From contig NZ_QJQX01000078.1 of assembly GCF_013393185.1 (NCBI RefSeq), forward strand, positions 1-64,000: a DNA stretch of 64,000 nucleotides. The letters run 5' to 3'. The notes below the pieces were generated by a model that had not been told where the DNA came from, ran no database searches, and worked only from the letters and a program-made list of their open reading frames with translations. The stretch is from Sphingobium lactosutens. GTDB lineage: Bacteria; Pseudomonadota; Alphaproteobacteria; Sphingomonadales; Sphingomonadaceae. A program made the translations under genes and the position numbers. Below are positions 45,644-55,423 of the stretch, piece after piece. Positions within the stretch are counted from its first letter, which is position 1; the number at the start of each line of letters is the position of its first letter.

Positions 45644-46159
45644 ATGATGACCCTGGAAGAAATTTCCGCCCATCTGGAAATAAGGCAGGCGCTGGCAACC
45701 TATTCACGCGGCGTCGACCGCTGGGACGTAGATCTGCTGAAACAGGCCTATCATGCAGAATCCATGGACAATCACACGATGTTCAACGGCCCCGGCTGGG
45801 AGTTCGCCGAGTTCATCACCGATTTCTGCCGCAAGACCGGCGGTGTTAGCCAGCATCACATCACGAACATCTACATCGAACTGCATGGCGATAGCGCCAA
45901 TGTCGAAACCTATTATATCGCCTATCATCAGTTGAACGATGAGGAAGCGGGAACGAGTAAGCTGCTGAACACGGGCGGCCGCTATCTCGACCGGTTTGAA
46001 AAACGCAACCGCCAATGGAAGATCGCCCAGCGCATCTGCACGATCGACTGGTCGCGTGAAAATCTGCCCGGACAATCCTGGGATGGCGCGCAGGCTTTCC
46101 CGGCGATCGGTCCTCGCGGCGTCGATCCCATGTATCCCCTGTTTGAACAGACTGTCTGA
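45644..46159 (+). CDS. SnoaL-like (NTF2-fold) protein
   Basis: A 171-residue protein resembling those at 18288 and 20356: QALATYSRGVDRWDVDLLKQ, then DNHTMFNG, and a C-terminal GGRYLDRFEKRNRQWKIAQR. The start at 45644 follows GAGAGG. It is 58 bases upstream of the P450 start. The recurring pairing of such proteins with P450 genes (15572 with 16111, and here) suggests a joint role, but none is proven. Confidence 0.85.
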   Translation: MMTLEEISAHLEIRQALATYSRGVDRWDVDLLKQAYHAESMDNHTMFNGPGWEFAEFITDFCRKTGGVSQHHITNIYIELHGDSANVETYYIAYHQLNDEEAGTSKLLNTGGRYLDRFEKRNRQWKIAQRICTIDWSRENLPGQSWDGAQAFPAIGPRGVDPMYPLFEQTV

Positions 46160-46217
46160 CTTGCAAGGCCGGGCGAGCATGACGCCCACCTGGCTTTCCT
46201 GTGCCCCGGAGGCTTGT

Positions 46218-47474
46218 ATGAATGTGACGGATCTCCCCGCCCGCGACTATGATGAACTGACGACGGGCTGTCCCTTTTCCACCCTGCGCCGTCTGCGGGA
46301 TGAGGCCCCTCTGCTGCGACTGACCTCGGCCGATCCGAACAAGAATCTCGTCCTGTTCACCGATCCGGCCGACATTCTGGCCATCATCAACGACCCGGAA
46401 ACCTTTTCCAGCACCGACCATGCGCAATCGCGCCGGTTCGACAGTGACTTCACGCCCAAGACAGCGTGCGTCTATGCCGGGCATCAGACAAACCTGAAAC
46501 CTGTTCTGGTCTGGAGCGACGGCGTTGATCATCAGCGGGTACGGCGTCTGGTGCACACCGCCTTTTCCGTCCCGCGCGTCAATGCCAAGTCGCCCTATAT
46601 CCAGGAATTTGTCGATGAGCTTATCAACGATTTCCAGTCTGGCGGGACGCTGGATTTCGTCGAGCGCTACGCCTTCCTCCTCCCCTCCCGCGTGATCACC
46701 CGGGAGCTTGGACTGCAACCGGCTGACGTCCCGTTGGTGCAGGACATCACCAACGCCATTTCAGCGGCGATGGATCTGGCCAGTCCGCCCGAAGTCGTCG
46801 AAGCCGCCGCCGATGTGGTCGTGCGCCTGCATGACATGCTGCGGCACCGGCTCGACAATATCGATGCGCTTCCCGAGAATTGCCTGCTGCGCGATCTCGT
46901 CACCGCCCGGATCGAGGACGCCCCGGCCCTGTCGCGGGATGAACTGCTCTGGCTCAGCACCCTGCTGCTGGCGGCGGGCGGTCACACCAGCGCGGCCATG
47001 ATCGGCTGGAGCGTCTATCTGCTGGCGGAGCAGCCCGATATTCAGGCGCGGCTGCGCGCTGACCCGTCCCTGATTCCCGCCTTTGTCGAGGAGGCGTTGC
47101 GGCTGCATGGCCCCGTCCCCACCACCTATCGCACCGTGACGCGCGACACCCGCATTCGCGACGTTGAGTTGAAGAAGGGAAGCTGGGTCATCGTGCGCTG
47201 GGATTCGGTCAATCTGGATGAGCGGAAATTCCCGGAGCCGGAGACGCTGGACCTTGACCGTCCGAACATCCGGCAGCATTCGACCTTCGGCCTGGGCAAG
47301 CATTTCTGCATCGGCAATCAGTTGGCCCGGCGGGAAATGACCCTGACCCTGGAAAGCCTGTTGCGGCGCTTTTCCGATATCCGTTTTGCCAAGGATCAGG
47401 CCTCGATCGCCGTGATCCCTTCCTTTGACGGACATATGCTGGCGGAACTGCCGCTGACACTCGTGCCCGCCTGA
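46218..47474 (+). CDS. Cytochrome P450
   Basis: A 418-residue soluble P450. The I-helix reads AGGHT at 253-257, the K-helix ExxR is E292-R295 and the heme loop FGLGKHFCIG places C364. The ATG at 46218 has GGAGG six bases upstream; earlier in-frame ATGs lack a site. It is more divergent from the other two P450s and closes the plus-strand operon, meeting the molybdoenzyme tail to tail. Confidence 0.94.
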   Translation: MNVTDLPARDYDELTTGCPFSTLRRLRDEAPLLRLTSADPNKNLVLFTDPADILAIINDPETFSSTDHAQSRRFDSDFTPKTACVYAGHQTNLKPVLVWSDGVDHQRVRRLVHTAFSVPRVNAKSPYIQEFVDELINDFQSGGTLDFVERYAFLLPSRVITRELGLQPADVPLVQDITNAISAAMDLASPPEVVEAAADVVVRLHDMLRHRLDNIDALPENCLLRDLVTARIEDAPALSRDELLWLSTLLLAAGGHTSAAMIGWSVYLLAEQPDIQARLRADPSLIPAFVEEALRLHGPVPTTYRTVTRDTRIRDVELKKGSWVIVRWDSVNLDERKFPEPETLDLDRPNIRQHSTFGLGKHFCIGNQLARREMTLTLESLLRRFSDIRFAKDQASIAVIPSFDGHMLAELPLTLVPA

Positions 47475-47505
47475 TCCTTTCGGCAACCGGAGACGGGTCG
47501 CGGGA

Positions 47506-49643
47506 TCAGCCCGCCACCGCCGTTCTCGCGACCGCCGCACGCATGATATGTACGGGAATGGCCGACATCCGCGGCATGGCGTTGACCGTTTCGACATGCT
47601 CGACCGAGCTGATCAACGCATTGACGCCGCTCACCAGCTGCTCGCCCGGTAGCCCGCCCCAACTGTGGCTCATCGCAACCACTCCCGGTCGCATCGCGTC
47701 ATCCGCTTGCGCGATGGCGACGATCTCTCCATGATCGGATCGGATCACGACCTCATCGCCTTCAGCCAGACCCAGGGCGCCCATATCCTGCGGGTTGAGG
47801 AAAATCGGTAGGACCGGGTTACGGGATCGGATCGCCTTCAGGTGCATGCCGTTCGTGTTGAACAGATCGCGCACGCGGCGGCTGGTCAGCAGGAAAGGAT
47901 GATCGCGTTCGCGCAATGCCTGCTCGCCATAGGCGGATAGTTCGCCCGCGACATCGGTCGGCATGACGTCAAATTGAGCATTCTGCTGCTCCGTCACGCT
48001 CGGCCTCACCACCCAGTCGCGATGTTCAAACAGGACGCCGCTGGGCTGCTGGACCAGATCATCAAACGACACCCTCGCTCCCTTGAGCCGCAGACCCAGC
48101 AGTGCTTCAGCCTTGGGCGGCGTTACCATGTCCAGTTCCTTACCGGCAAAGCAGATGGTCTTGCCCAGCCGTTTGGCGACGGACCAATAGACATACCAAT
48201 CTTCGGTGAGATCGGAGCCTTTGGGCGGTCCGATGACCGGCGGCGTGAACTGGAGCCAGTTTTCCGGCTGCAACGGATAATTGGGGATCAGCAGCGGCAG
48301 GTCGGCCCGCTCATATTGCATGCGCGGCGGCAGGATATAATGCGCGCGCTCGGCCGTGGCGGTCATATAGGGATCGACGACCACCAGCAGTTCCAGCGCG
48401 TCCAACGCTTGGGTGAAGCGCGCATTGTCGGGCACCGTAGAGGCAGGATTGGCGCCGTTCACGAACAGCGCGCGGATCTGCCCCTCGCCCGGCGTCATGA
48501 TCTCTTCGGCCAACGTGCTCGTCAGCTTTTCGCCGCCGAGGCGACCGACGCCCCGGATACGGCTGGGCGGAACCTGCTCCCATGACCGGGTGGCGGGGAA
48601 GACCTGTTCGCACACATCCCGTTCAGGCGAGGTCAGATCGACGATCAGCCGGTCCCCTGCCCGGCGCAGCCGCCCGCAGATGACATTGATCACTTCGACC
48701 AGATGCTGAGTCAGGTTGGAGAAGGGGGCCATGCACGCGCCGGTCGCCGCATAGGCTCCGCCGCGCCGGTCATCGCGCGCGAACATCTCGGCGATCGCAC
48801 GCAACTGGCCCTGCATGAGACCGGCCCGCGCCTCGACCCGTTCGGGCGTAAACGGATCGACCGACATCCGCAGCGCGGCCATGCGTTCCGCCCCGACGTA
48901 ACGGTCGCAGAACTCCCGGTCGTTCCACCCCTCGTCAAGGATGATCCTGATCAGCCCGGCCAATATCCCGCATCTTCCCCCGGCAACGGCTGCGCGAACA
49001 GGTCGGCGAAATAGGCCGTTTCGGTCCGCCGCGGATCGATGACGATCAGCTTGAGGCCGCTGGCCTTGGCCGCCTTCAGCCGCCGCACCGGATCGGGGCC
49101 CATGACTGGCACGGTGGAATGCGACACGAGCGGGTTGGTGCCGACGAACAGCAATATGTCCGACTGGGTGATATCCTGAAGGCCCGCGCTCCAGACGCCC
49201 ATGCGTTCAGCGGCCACGACCTTGGCGGATTGATCGATGGACAGGGTGGAATAGAGGCTGCTGCTGCCGATCGCCGCCAGAAAGGCATGGGTCATCGGAT
49301 AGCCGGTCGAGTTGGGCGTGCCGCCATTGCCGTTGAACAGCGCCACCGCGTCCGCGCCATGGCTGTCGCTGATCCGCCGGACATGCCCGGCAATCTCGTC
49401 CAGCGCCTGTTCCAGCGCGATTTCCGCATAGCTGCCGTCGGGCATGCTCTTGAGCGGACGCAGCAGACGGGCTGGCCCGTGATGCGCTTCTTCCGCCTGC
49501 AATCCCTTGAAGCAGGCATAGCCCTTCGCCAGAGGCTGTTCCTTGTCGCCCCTTATGCTGACAATCCGATCATCCTCATCGATCGTCAGGACCATGCCGC
49601 AATGGGCATTGCAGATGCGGCAGAAAGAATGGGCGGTACGCAT
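47506..49643 (-). pseudogene. Molybdopterin oxidoreductase split by a frameshift
   Basis: Two overlapping frames form one enzyme of about 712 residues of the formate-dehydrogenase/BisC-type molybdopterin superfamily. The N-terminal part (48951-49643) has a 4Fe-4S site with C8, C11, C15 and C44 and ends abruptly after [12 protein letters not shown]. The second part (47506-48963) resumes with [13 protein letters not shown] and carries the remaining Mo-cofactor domains, including FLLTSRRVRDLFNTNG and a final dinucleotide-binding domain. Family sequences read PGEDA-x-x-LAG without interruption, so one base is missing near 48964. A mutation or a sequencing error are both possible. Confidence 0.85.
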
Positions 49644-49667
49644 CGGGCAGACTTCCCCATTTATGGC

Positions 49668-50861
49668 TTACAAAGGCATCCCGGCTTCTTCGGCGAGATG
49701 GCGGTGCACATTCTGGACGCCGAGTTCATTCCGTCCGATGACGGATCGGAACCCTGCGGGCGCATGTTTCAGATTATTATAGCCGCCAGCGCTGACGCTA
49801 TAATCCTCCGTTCCGACAACCTTCATGATCAGCTCATGCGCGGCTTCATAATGGTGCCGGTCCTCGTCCGTCGGCGCGCCATCCAGCTTGTACGTGCCGA
49901 GGATCGAAAAGCCCTTCCCCACCGTTTCGCCCGGAAAGATGCGGTGCACCGAAACGAAGCTGCCGCCCTGTTCCATCGGCTGTATGTTGATGGCGATATT
50001 GGGGAAGATATAATAGGTCGGCGAATAGGGGATCATCGGCCATTCATCTTCCGCCTTCCCCATCGTCGCCTTGTACGCATTGGGGGCGAAGGCGATGCGG
50101 TGGTTGCGGCCAAACGCATCATATTTGATCAAGTCGCCCAGATAGAGCGCGCCCACCGTCTTGGAATGCAGAAAGCCGACATGATAGCCCTCGCAATAAG
50201 TGTCGAGGGCATATTTCCAGTTGGCGTCGAAATCGAGCCGCCCCTCCGCCACCTTATGCGCATTTTCCAGCGCGAAAAGCGACACGATCGGCGCGAATTC
50301 ACCCAGCATTGCCTCGACATCGATCCGCTCATCGCCCGCATGGGGCTTGACGAAGATCATGCCGCCCCATTCCCCGACCGGCACGCAGACGAGGTTGCGG
50401 CTCTCCATATGCTCCGGGTCAAAAGCGTCCTTGCGCGGCACGCCGATCAGCTTGCCTTGCAGATCGAAGGTCCAGGCATGGAACGGACAGATGAAGCGCG
50501 CATGATGGCCGCATTCATTCACCAGCTTTGCGGCGCGGTGCATGCACATGTTGAGGAAGGCGTTGACGGAGCCGTCCTTGGCCCGCACCACCATGATGGA
50601 AGGCCCGACCAGATCGAACAGCAACATGTCGCCGGGATTGGGAATATCCTTGGACAAGCCGGCCAGCATCGGCATCTTGCCGAAGATGTTTCGCTTTTCC
50701 GCTTCGTCGCGCGCTGCATCGAAATAGAAGTTGGGCGAAATCAGGCTGGAATGTTCGCCAAGGTCGGTGGACCGCGCATTGACGTGCTGCGCCAAGGCCC
50801 GGCAGACCTCGACATTTTCGTCATGGGGGGCGTCGATCCGGCTTGCGGCTTCTGCGTCCAT
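49668..50861 (-). CDS. Rieske non-heme iron oxygenase, alpha subunit
   Basis: A 397-residue oxygenase, the shortest of the four here. Rieske ligands are C106, H108 (CMHRA) and C125, H128 (CPFHAW); the iron site is DTYCEGYHVGFLHS with H227 and H232. The ATG at 50861 has GGAGAG just upstream; an ATG four codons earlier is also possible. It precedes the broken molybdoenzyme by 24 bases and follows an NTF2-like gene. Confidence 0.93.
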   Translation of the reverse strand: MDAEAASRIDAPHDENVEVCRALAQHVNARSTDLGEHSSLISPNFYFDAARDEAEKRNIFGKMPMLAGLSKDIPNPGDMLLFDLVGPSIMVVRAKDGSVNAFLNMCMHRAAKLVNECGHHARFICPFHAWTFDLQGKLIGVPRKDAFDPEHMESRNLVCVPVGEWGGMIFVKPHAGDERIDVEAMLGEFAPIVSLFALENAHKVAEGRLDFDANWKYALDTYCEGYHVGFLHSKTVGALYLGDLIKYDAFGRNHRIAFAPNAYKATMGKAEDEWPMIPYSPTYYIFPNIAINIQPMEQGGSFVSVHRIFPGETVGKGFSILGTYKLDGAPTDEDRHHYEAAHELIMKVVGTEDYSVSAGGYNNLKHAPAGFRSVIGRNELGVQNVHRHLAEEAGMPL

Positions 50862-50955
50862 GCTGCTCTCCATTGTCAAGCCGATCCGGCAGGCCGGCCA
50901 TTATCGTCTACGATCATCCCATGCCCTGCCTGTCTGCGCAAGGGCATGGCGGTCC

Positions 50956-51426
50956 TCATATCACGCCGAGCGCACACATTGCGGCGTGCGTATCCCAATA
51001 GAAGGGGCGCCATTCGACGATCCGACCGTCGCGAAAGCGGAACAGCTCTACCGCCTGCCCTTCATAGGTCAGCCCCGTTGCCCGCGCGACGCCGGAAAAT
51101 TTATGATAGGCGAAGACCAGGTCTCCGGCCGCGCAAAATTCATAGAAGACCACTTCTACGCTGCGCCATGCGGCGAACATGCCTGCCATCCCGGCCAGCG
51201 CCGCTTCCTTGCCGCGCATATCACCGCCATAGGGGAGCGAGGCCGCCTCGTGGAAGCTGACGTCGGGATCGAGCGCCTCGGCGAGCACTTCCATCTCCCC
51301 CCGTTCGATCCGGCGGTAGATGCCGATCAACAGGTCGCGATTGCGCCGGGCTTCTTCGGTCAGCCCCGCATCCGACGACATGTCCAGCGTTAACTGGAAT
51401 TGCGCTTGGGCCGACGTGTCGCTCAT
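50956..51426 (-). CDS. SnoaL/ketosteroid isomerase-like protein
   Basis: A 156-residue NTF2-fold protein: RNRDLLIGIYRRIERGEMEV followed by LDPDVSFHEA and a C-terminal VELFRFRDGRIVEWRPFYWD, typical of SnoaL-like proteins. GGAGG precedes the start. It lies between the R-D-H-S-W-G protein (28-base gap) and the Rieske oxygenase (94-base gap). Its chemistry is not predictable from sequence. Confidence 0.84.
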   Translation of the reverse strand: MSDTSAQAQFQLTLDMSSDAGLTEEARRNRDLLIGIYRRIERGEMEVLAEALDPDVSFHEAASLPYGGDMRGKEAALAGMAGMFAAWRSVEVVFYEFCAAGDLVFAYHKFSGVARATGLTYEGQAVELFRFRDGRIVEWRPFYWDTHAAMCALGVI

Positions 51427-51454
51427 AATGCCTGTGCCTCCATCCTCTATCTTG

Positions 51455-52588
51455 TCATTTCAGCCCATATTGACGGCTCGGGCCGACGATCAGCATCGGC
51501 CCATGAGCGAAGCCCGGTCGGCCGTTGACCTTCACGCGGGCGATCTGCTCGCGATGCACCGGACGGAGCAGGCGCCCATCGGGCATGCCGACATCCTCGG
51601 GATCGCTGAGGTCATATTGATCATATTCCTCCAGCCACTGGCCGCGCCACACGCCCAGTCCCTTTTCATCATTATAACCTGAATCGTAACCGCTGCCCTT
51701 GTACGCCCAGGCGCGGCCGATCGCCTCGACCTCGACGGTCCAACTTTGCCCATCCTCCGTGCGCAGTTCCAGGGTTCCGGCCTCATAGACCCGCTTGCCC
51801 GGAATCAGCTTATAGTCATGCCTGACGTCGACGATGTTCAGCGGGGGATGATCGCCGGTCAGACTAGTGATCTGCCCGTCCAGATAGGTGCGCTCGCCAT
51901 TACCGTTTTCCTGCACCTGGAACAGGGCGCAGGTCGTATCGGTCGCCCACCACAGCACGATGATCATGTGGCCGGTATCCATGTCGGAAACGGCTTGCGA
52001 CGCGGGGTCGAGCTTGCGCCCCGTGAAGGTCTCAAAACCGCCCACACCCGCGCGGACGCCCCAGCTGTGATCGCGCCAGGTGAACCAGTCCTTCACCTCG
52101 GTCTTCTCGCCATTGACGCTGATCCAGCCATTCATCTTGCCATGCTGGTCGAAGCGCATATGATCACGCACGATGCGGCCGTCGAACCGGGTGAAGTGCC
52201 GCTCTTCCAGATGCGCGGGCGCGATCGCTTCCCACTCCAGATCGTAGGCGCCGGGATAATCGCCCGGTTCCAGCGCGATGCGCAGCCGCTTCATCGGTTC
52301 GATCACCTTGTGGGACAGCGGCCCCAGCACCGTCGGCTCGACATCGGGCCAGAGCGATCGGGAATAGCGGTGATTATATTGCCGTTTCGCGCCCTGTTGG
52401 ATCATCGCGAAGCCGTCCATCACATTATTATTCTTGTAGACGCCAAAGCTGGTCACAAGACCCAGATTGCCGTCGGGCGCATGACATCCGATCACGATGC
52501 GGTCGAAAAAGCGGTGATCCGAAATGGTGGTATGCGCCATCACCTCGGTCGATTGATGGAACAGCGTTTCGTCGAGAGCGGTGAGCAT
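51455..52588 (-). CDS. Uncharacterised protein with RDHSWG motif (lipocalin/AttH-like)
   Basis: A 377-residue protein of a poorly characterised family that resembles the beta-barrel of AttH/CrtC-type (hydroxyneurosporene-synthase-like) proteins. The segment WFTWRDHSWGVRAG is the hallmark, also seen as WWGVRDHSWGMR in the partial gene at 63253 and as YHTRDRSWNEAR at 58494. No signal peptide. Three copies in one island, each near a Rieske or crotonase gene, suggest a real enzymatic or binding step. Confidence 0.75.
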   Translation of the reverse strand: MLTALDETLFHQSTEVMAHTTISDHRFFDRIVIGCHAPDGNLGLVTSFGVYKNNNVMDGFAMIQQGAKRQYNHRYSRSLWPDVEPTVLGPLSHKVIEPMKRLRIALEPGDYPGAYDLEWEAIAPAHLEERHFTRFDGRIVRDHMRFDQHGKMNGWISVNGEKTEVKDWFTWRDHSWGVRAGVGGFETFTGRKLDPASQAVSDMDTGHMIIVLWWATDTTCALFQVQENGNGERTYLDGQITSLTGDHPPLNIVDVRHDYKLIPGKRVYEAGTLELRTEDGQSWTVEVEAIGRAWAYKGSGYDSGYNDEKGLGVWRGQWLEEYDQYDLSDPEDVGMPDGRLLRPVHREQIARVKVNGRPGFAHGPMLIVGPSRQYGLK

Positions 52589-52630
52589 GTCTTTATCAAA
52601 TCCTCTGTATAAAAGGCGCCGGCGGCGCCA

Positions 52631-53104
52631 TCAGATCGGCGGGACGGCCTCGCTGGATTGCACCATGGCATATTCCCGTTCCTGCATGCGGGCGATGCAG
52701 GCGTGCACCTGGGACCGCAGTTGCTGACGCCCAGTCTCCGTCCCCAGTGCAGGCACTTCGCGGATCAATCGCGTCATGGCTTCGCGACAGGCCGCATTTT
52801 CCGACCGCAACTGGCTGGTGGATATTTCCTGCCGATCTGGGAGGTCGCCGAACAGCGCCAGAACATCGGACTCCAGCGTCAGCCCTTGTTCGGCGGCAGT
52901 CAGAAGCAGACCACGCATGTCCATCATGTCTGCGATCAGCAAATCGCGCTCCATTGCGCTCCGGTCTTGCAAATAGGTGAGCACCTGGATGCAGGCACGC
53001 AGATTGCCTGCCGCCCATCCACTTTCGACCTGAGGCAGCACATCCTCACGCAGCGCGCGCGTGACGGTGGCGATCAGTTCGCCAATCGGTGCGCTATGGT
53101 TCAT
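52631..53104 (-). CDS. Small helical protein coupled to a kinase-like gene (possibly DUF6285-like)
   Basis: A 157-residue, mostly helical protein with no recognised catalytic motif. The ATG at 53104 overlaps the kinase stop codon as TGATG, showing translational coupling. The opening ELIATVTRALREDVLPQVES recalls small proteins (DUF6285-like) that accompany catabolic APH-fold kinases in other bacteria; this is from memory and not verified. It may be an accessory subunit of the kinase-like partner. Confidence 0.65.
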   Translation of the reverse strand: MNHSAPIGELIATVTRALREDVLPQVESGWAAGNLRACIQVLTYLQDRSAMERDLLIADMMDMRGLLLTAAEQGLTLESDVLALFGDLPDRQEISTSQLRSENAACREAMTRLIREVPALGTETGRQQLRSQVHACIARMQEREYAMVQSSEAVPPI

Positions 53105-54159
53105 CAGTCGATCCCCCGATAATAGCTGCTTTCGCGGCCCGACACCTCGGCGAAGGCCTCCACCAGATCGCGGCCGATGCAGCGCCCCACATAGCGGCCG
53201 GTAAAGGCCGTGGTCACGAGGCCGAAAGACAGCATATAGGCCTCCTTTCGCCGCCCCTCGGCCCACACGCCGTATAGATAGCAACTCCCCAGCACATGTT
53301 GCTTCAGCCAGATGAAAAAATGCGCATAGGCAAGGCGATGCGGCGACACCTCCGCTCCCACGCAGGCGGCATAATGCGCCATCACCTCATGGAAATCGGA
53401 CAGCGACAGCGTGCCTTGCGAAAAGGCCAGGTCGAGCGCGCCATCGGACAGGCCGGTCAGTTCCCAGTCGCACATGGCCACGATCCTGCCGTCGCGCCAC
53501 AATTCCTCACCAACGCCATTATTGCCCTTGATGATCGATATGCGCGGCGCATCCTTTGGCACATTTTCGCGCAGCCAGGCGAAAGCCTCCTCGACCATCG
53601 GGGACGCATAGGGGCGCTTCTCGCACCAGCGAGCATACCAATAGTCCAGTTCATGCAAGTTCGCTTCCGCCGGAGACGCGGGCGGATCGATAAACTGGTC
53701 AAAGCCGAGCGCCTTCCAGTCGGTGCGATGCACCAGAGCCAGCTTTTCCGCGCATTCAAAGGCGACGCGCCGGCGCAGGCGCTTACCCTCTGCATCCTGA
53801 TCGTACAGGCCCGGAATTGCCGTGCTGCCTTCGACCAGACGCCGAACCATGTGCGGACGCCCTTCGGCAAAATCCTGATTTTCGTCGAACCATAACGGCT
53901 CCGGCACGGGAACGTCCGATCGCCACAACCGGCTGTAGACTTCCCACTCGTGCCGGAGCGGAAATGGACAGCCATAGCCCTCATTCGGCGGATCGACCCG
54001 CAGCGCGAAACTGTGCGATTCATCCTTGATCAACAGATCAACTAGATAGGTTTCGCGCGACGCACCGGGGAAGGTCTGTCGCATCTTGACCAACTGGACG
54101 GGGGTGCCAAGTCGTTGCGCAAGATAGTCCGTTGCGGCCTGTTCATCGATACTGTTCAC
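53104..54159 (-). CDS. APH-fold protein with degenerate kinase active site
   Basis: A 351-residue phosphotransferase-fold protein. The catalytic HGDxxxxN loop is replaced by K211-G-N213-N-G-V-G-E218, so the catalytic Asp and the Mg-binding Asn are both changed, while the second metal ligand D231 in CDWELTGLSDGALDLAF is kept. It could be a pseudokinase, a binding protein, or a kinase with altered chemistry. It starts at GTG 54159 with AAGGA upstream. Its stop overlaps the small helical protein's start. Confidence 0.85.
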   Translation of the reverse strand: MNSIDEQAATDYLAQRLGTPVQLVKMRQTFPGASRETYLVDLLIKDESHSFALRVDPPNEGYGCPFPLRHEWEVYSRLWRSDVPVPEPLWFDENQDFAEGRPHMVRRLVEGSTAIPGLYDQDAEGKRLRRRVAFECAEKLALVHRTDWKALGFDQFIDPPASPAEANLHELDYWYARWCEKRPYASPMVEEAFAWLRENVPKDAPRISIIKGNNGVGEELWRDGRIVAMCDWELTGLSDGALDLAFSQGTLSLSDFHEVMAHYAACVGAEVSPHRLAYAHFFIWLKQHVLGSCYLYGVWAEGRRKEAYMLSFGLVTTAFTGRYVGRCIGRDLVEAFAEVSGRESSYYRGID

Positions 54160-54204
54160 GTCATCCGTCCTTGACCAAAATCATCTTTCATTGGCTGCAA
54201 AGAC

Positions 54205-54236
54205 GCCGTCCGGCGACAATGTGACCACCGGACGGC
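54205..54236 (-). terminator. Terminator after the truncated TonB receptor
   Basis: GCCGTCCGG and CCGGACGGC form a perfect nine-base stem with a 14-base loop, 15 bases beyond the receptor stop codon and before the kinase-like gene. A short T-rich stretch follows on the minus strand. Confidence 0.6.
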
Positions 54237-54250
54237 ATCCCTCCCCCCTT

Positions 54251-55423
54251 TTAGAACTTTGCGCCCACGGTGACTCCATAGCTTGCCGGTGGACTGGCAA
54301 CCGCCGTCAACGCCAGATTGCTCACCGTTTCGACGCTCGTGCGGTAATATTTGTTGAAGACATTCTCGCCGTAGAGCGAAATGGTGTAGCGGTCCGACGG
54401 ATCGGTATAGCGCAGGCTGAGATCGACCAATCCATAGGATTTTTCATCCGCAGCCGGTATCTCGATGCCGTAGACCAACTGCCGTCCGGTGTAGCTATAA
54501 TCCGCGCTGGCGACGACTTTGCCGACACCATTGTCGATCAGCGTCAGGTCCGCCCCGGCGGTGCCCACCCATTTCGGCGCATAGGCGAAGCGGAAATAAT
54601 TATTGTCCGTAACGACGCCCGTGCCCAGAACGTCCGCGACATAGCCCTTATACTTCGTCTTCAGATAGGCGACCGAGCCTCGCAAGGTCAAGCGGTCAAC
54701 CGGTACGGCGACCGTTTCGATCTCGAACCCTTTGGTCGTCGCGCCCGGAATATTTTCCGTCAGCAGCAGCGACGCCCCACCCAGCGCCTTGACGCCCAGC
54801 GTCCTTTGCAGATTCTCATAGTCATTCCAGAACAGATCGACATTCACGCGGAGCCGCTTGTCGAGCCAGTCGGTCTTCGCACCAATCTGATAGGATTTGA
54901 CGGTTTCCGGATCATAGGGTGTTGACCCGGCAAAGGTTGTCGGGAAAGGCTGCATGCCGCCGCCCCGATACCCTTCGGCATAGCGAACATAGACCAACTT
55001 GTCGTTGTCAAACTTATAGGAACTGCCGAGTTCGAGAGAGAAGTTCCGCCATTTCTTGCGCACATAGATGCGCGAGGGTGCCGACGGAACCGGTAGGCCG
55101 ACATATTGCTGCGCATAGGAATTGTGTGTCTTCTTGTCCCAGGTCTGGCGACCGCCAAACGAAATACTCCACTTGTCGGTGACATGAACTTCCGCCCGTG
55201 CGAAAGCGGCCATGCTGGTCGTGACACCATGCTGGTTCTGATCAATGGAAGCGCCGCCATTCCCCGCACCGCCGAACAGGTCGATCGGCAGTGTATAATC
55301 GTGAATGCTGCGGAAATAATAAAGGACCAGCAACCAGTCTATCTTGCCATCCAGATCGGCCGAATCCGCGAACAGTCGCAACGCAATGTTTCGATTTCCA
55401 CACAATCTTCCACTCCCCCTCAA
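54251..55423 (-). pseudogene. TonB-dependent receptor, C-terminal fragment
   Basis: Only the last 380 or so residues of an outer-membrane TonB-dependent receptor remain. Barrel strands are evident: KIDWLLVLYYFRSIHDY, WSISFGGRQTWDKK, VRYAEGYRGGGMQPFPTTF, and the terminal YGVTVGAKF ending in aromatic Phe, as required for barrel assembly. The signal peptide, TonB box and plug domain are absent, and the frame starts with TTG only 19 bases after the NTF2-like stop codon. It is most likely a 5'-truncated pseudogene from a deletion. Confidence 0.85.

Noticed and set aside
49119-51260. Plus-strand open frame of 713 codons
   Set aside because: Antisense to the molybdoenzyme, Rieske and NTF2-like genes, all well supported. 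Its translation resembles no family.
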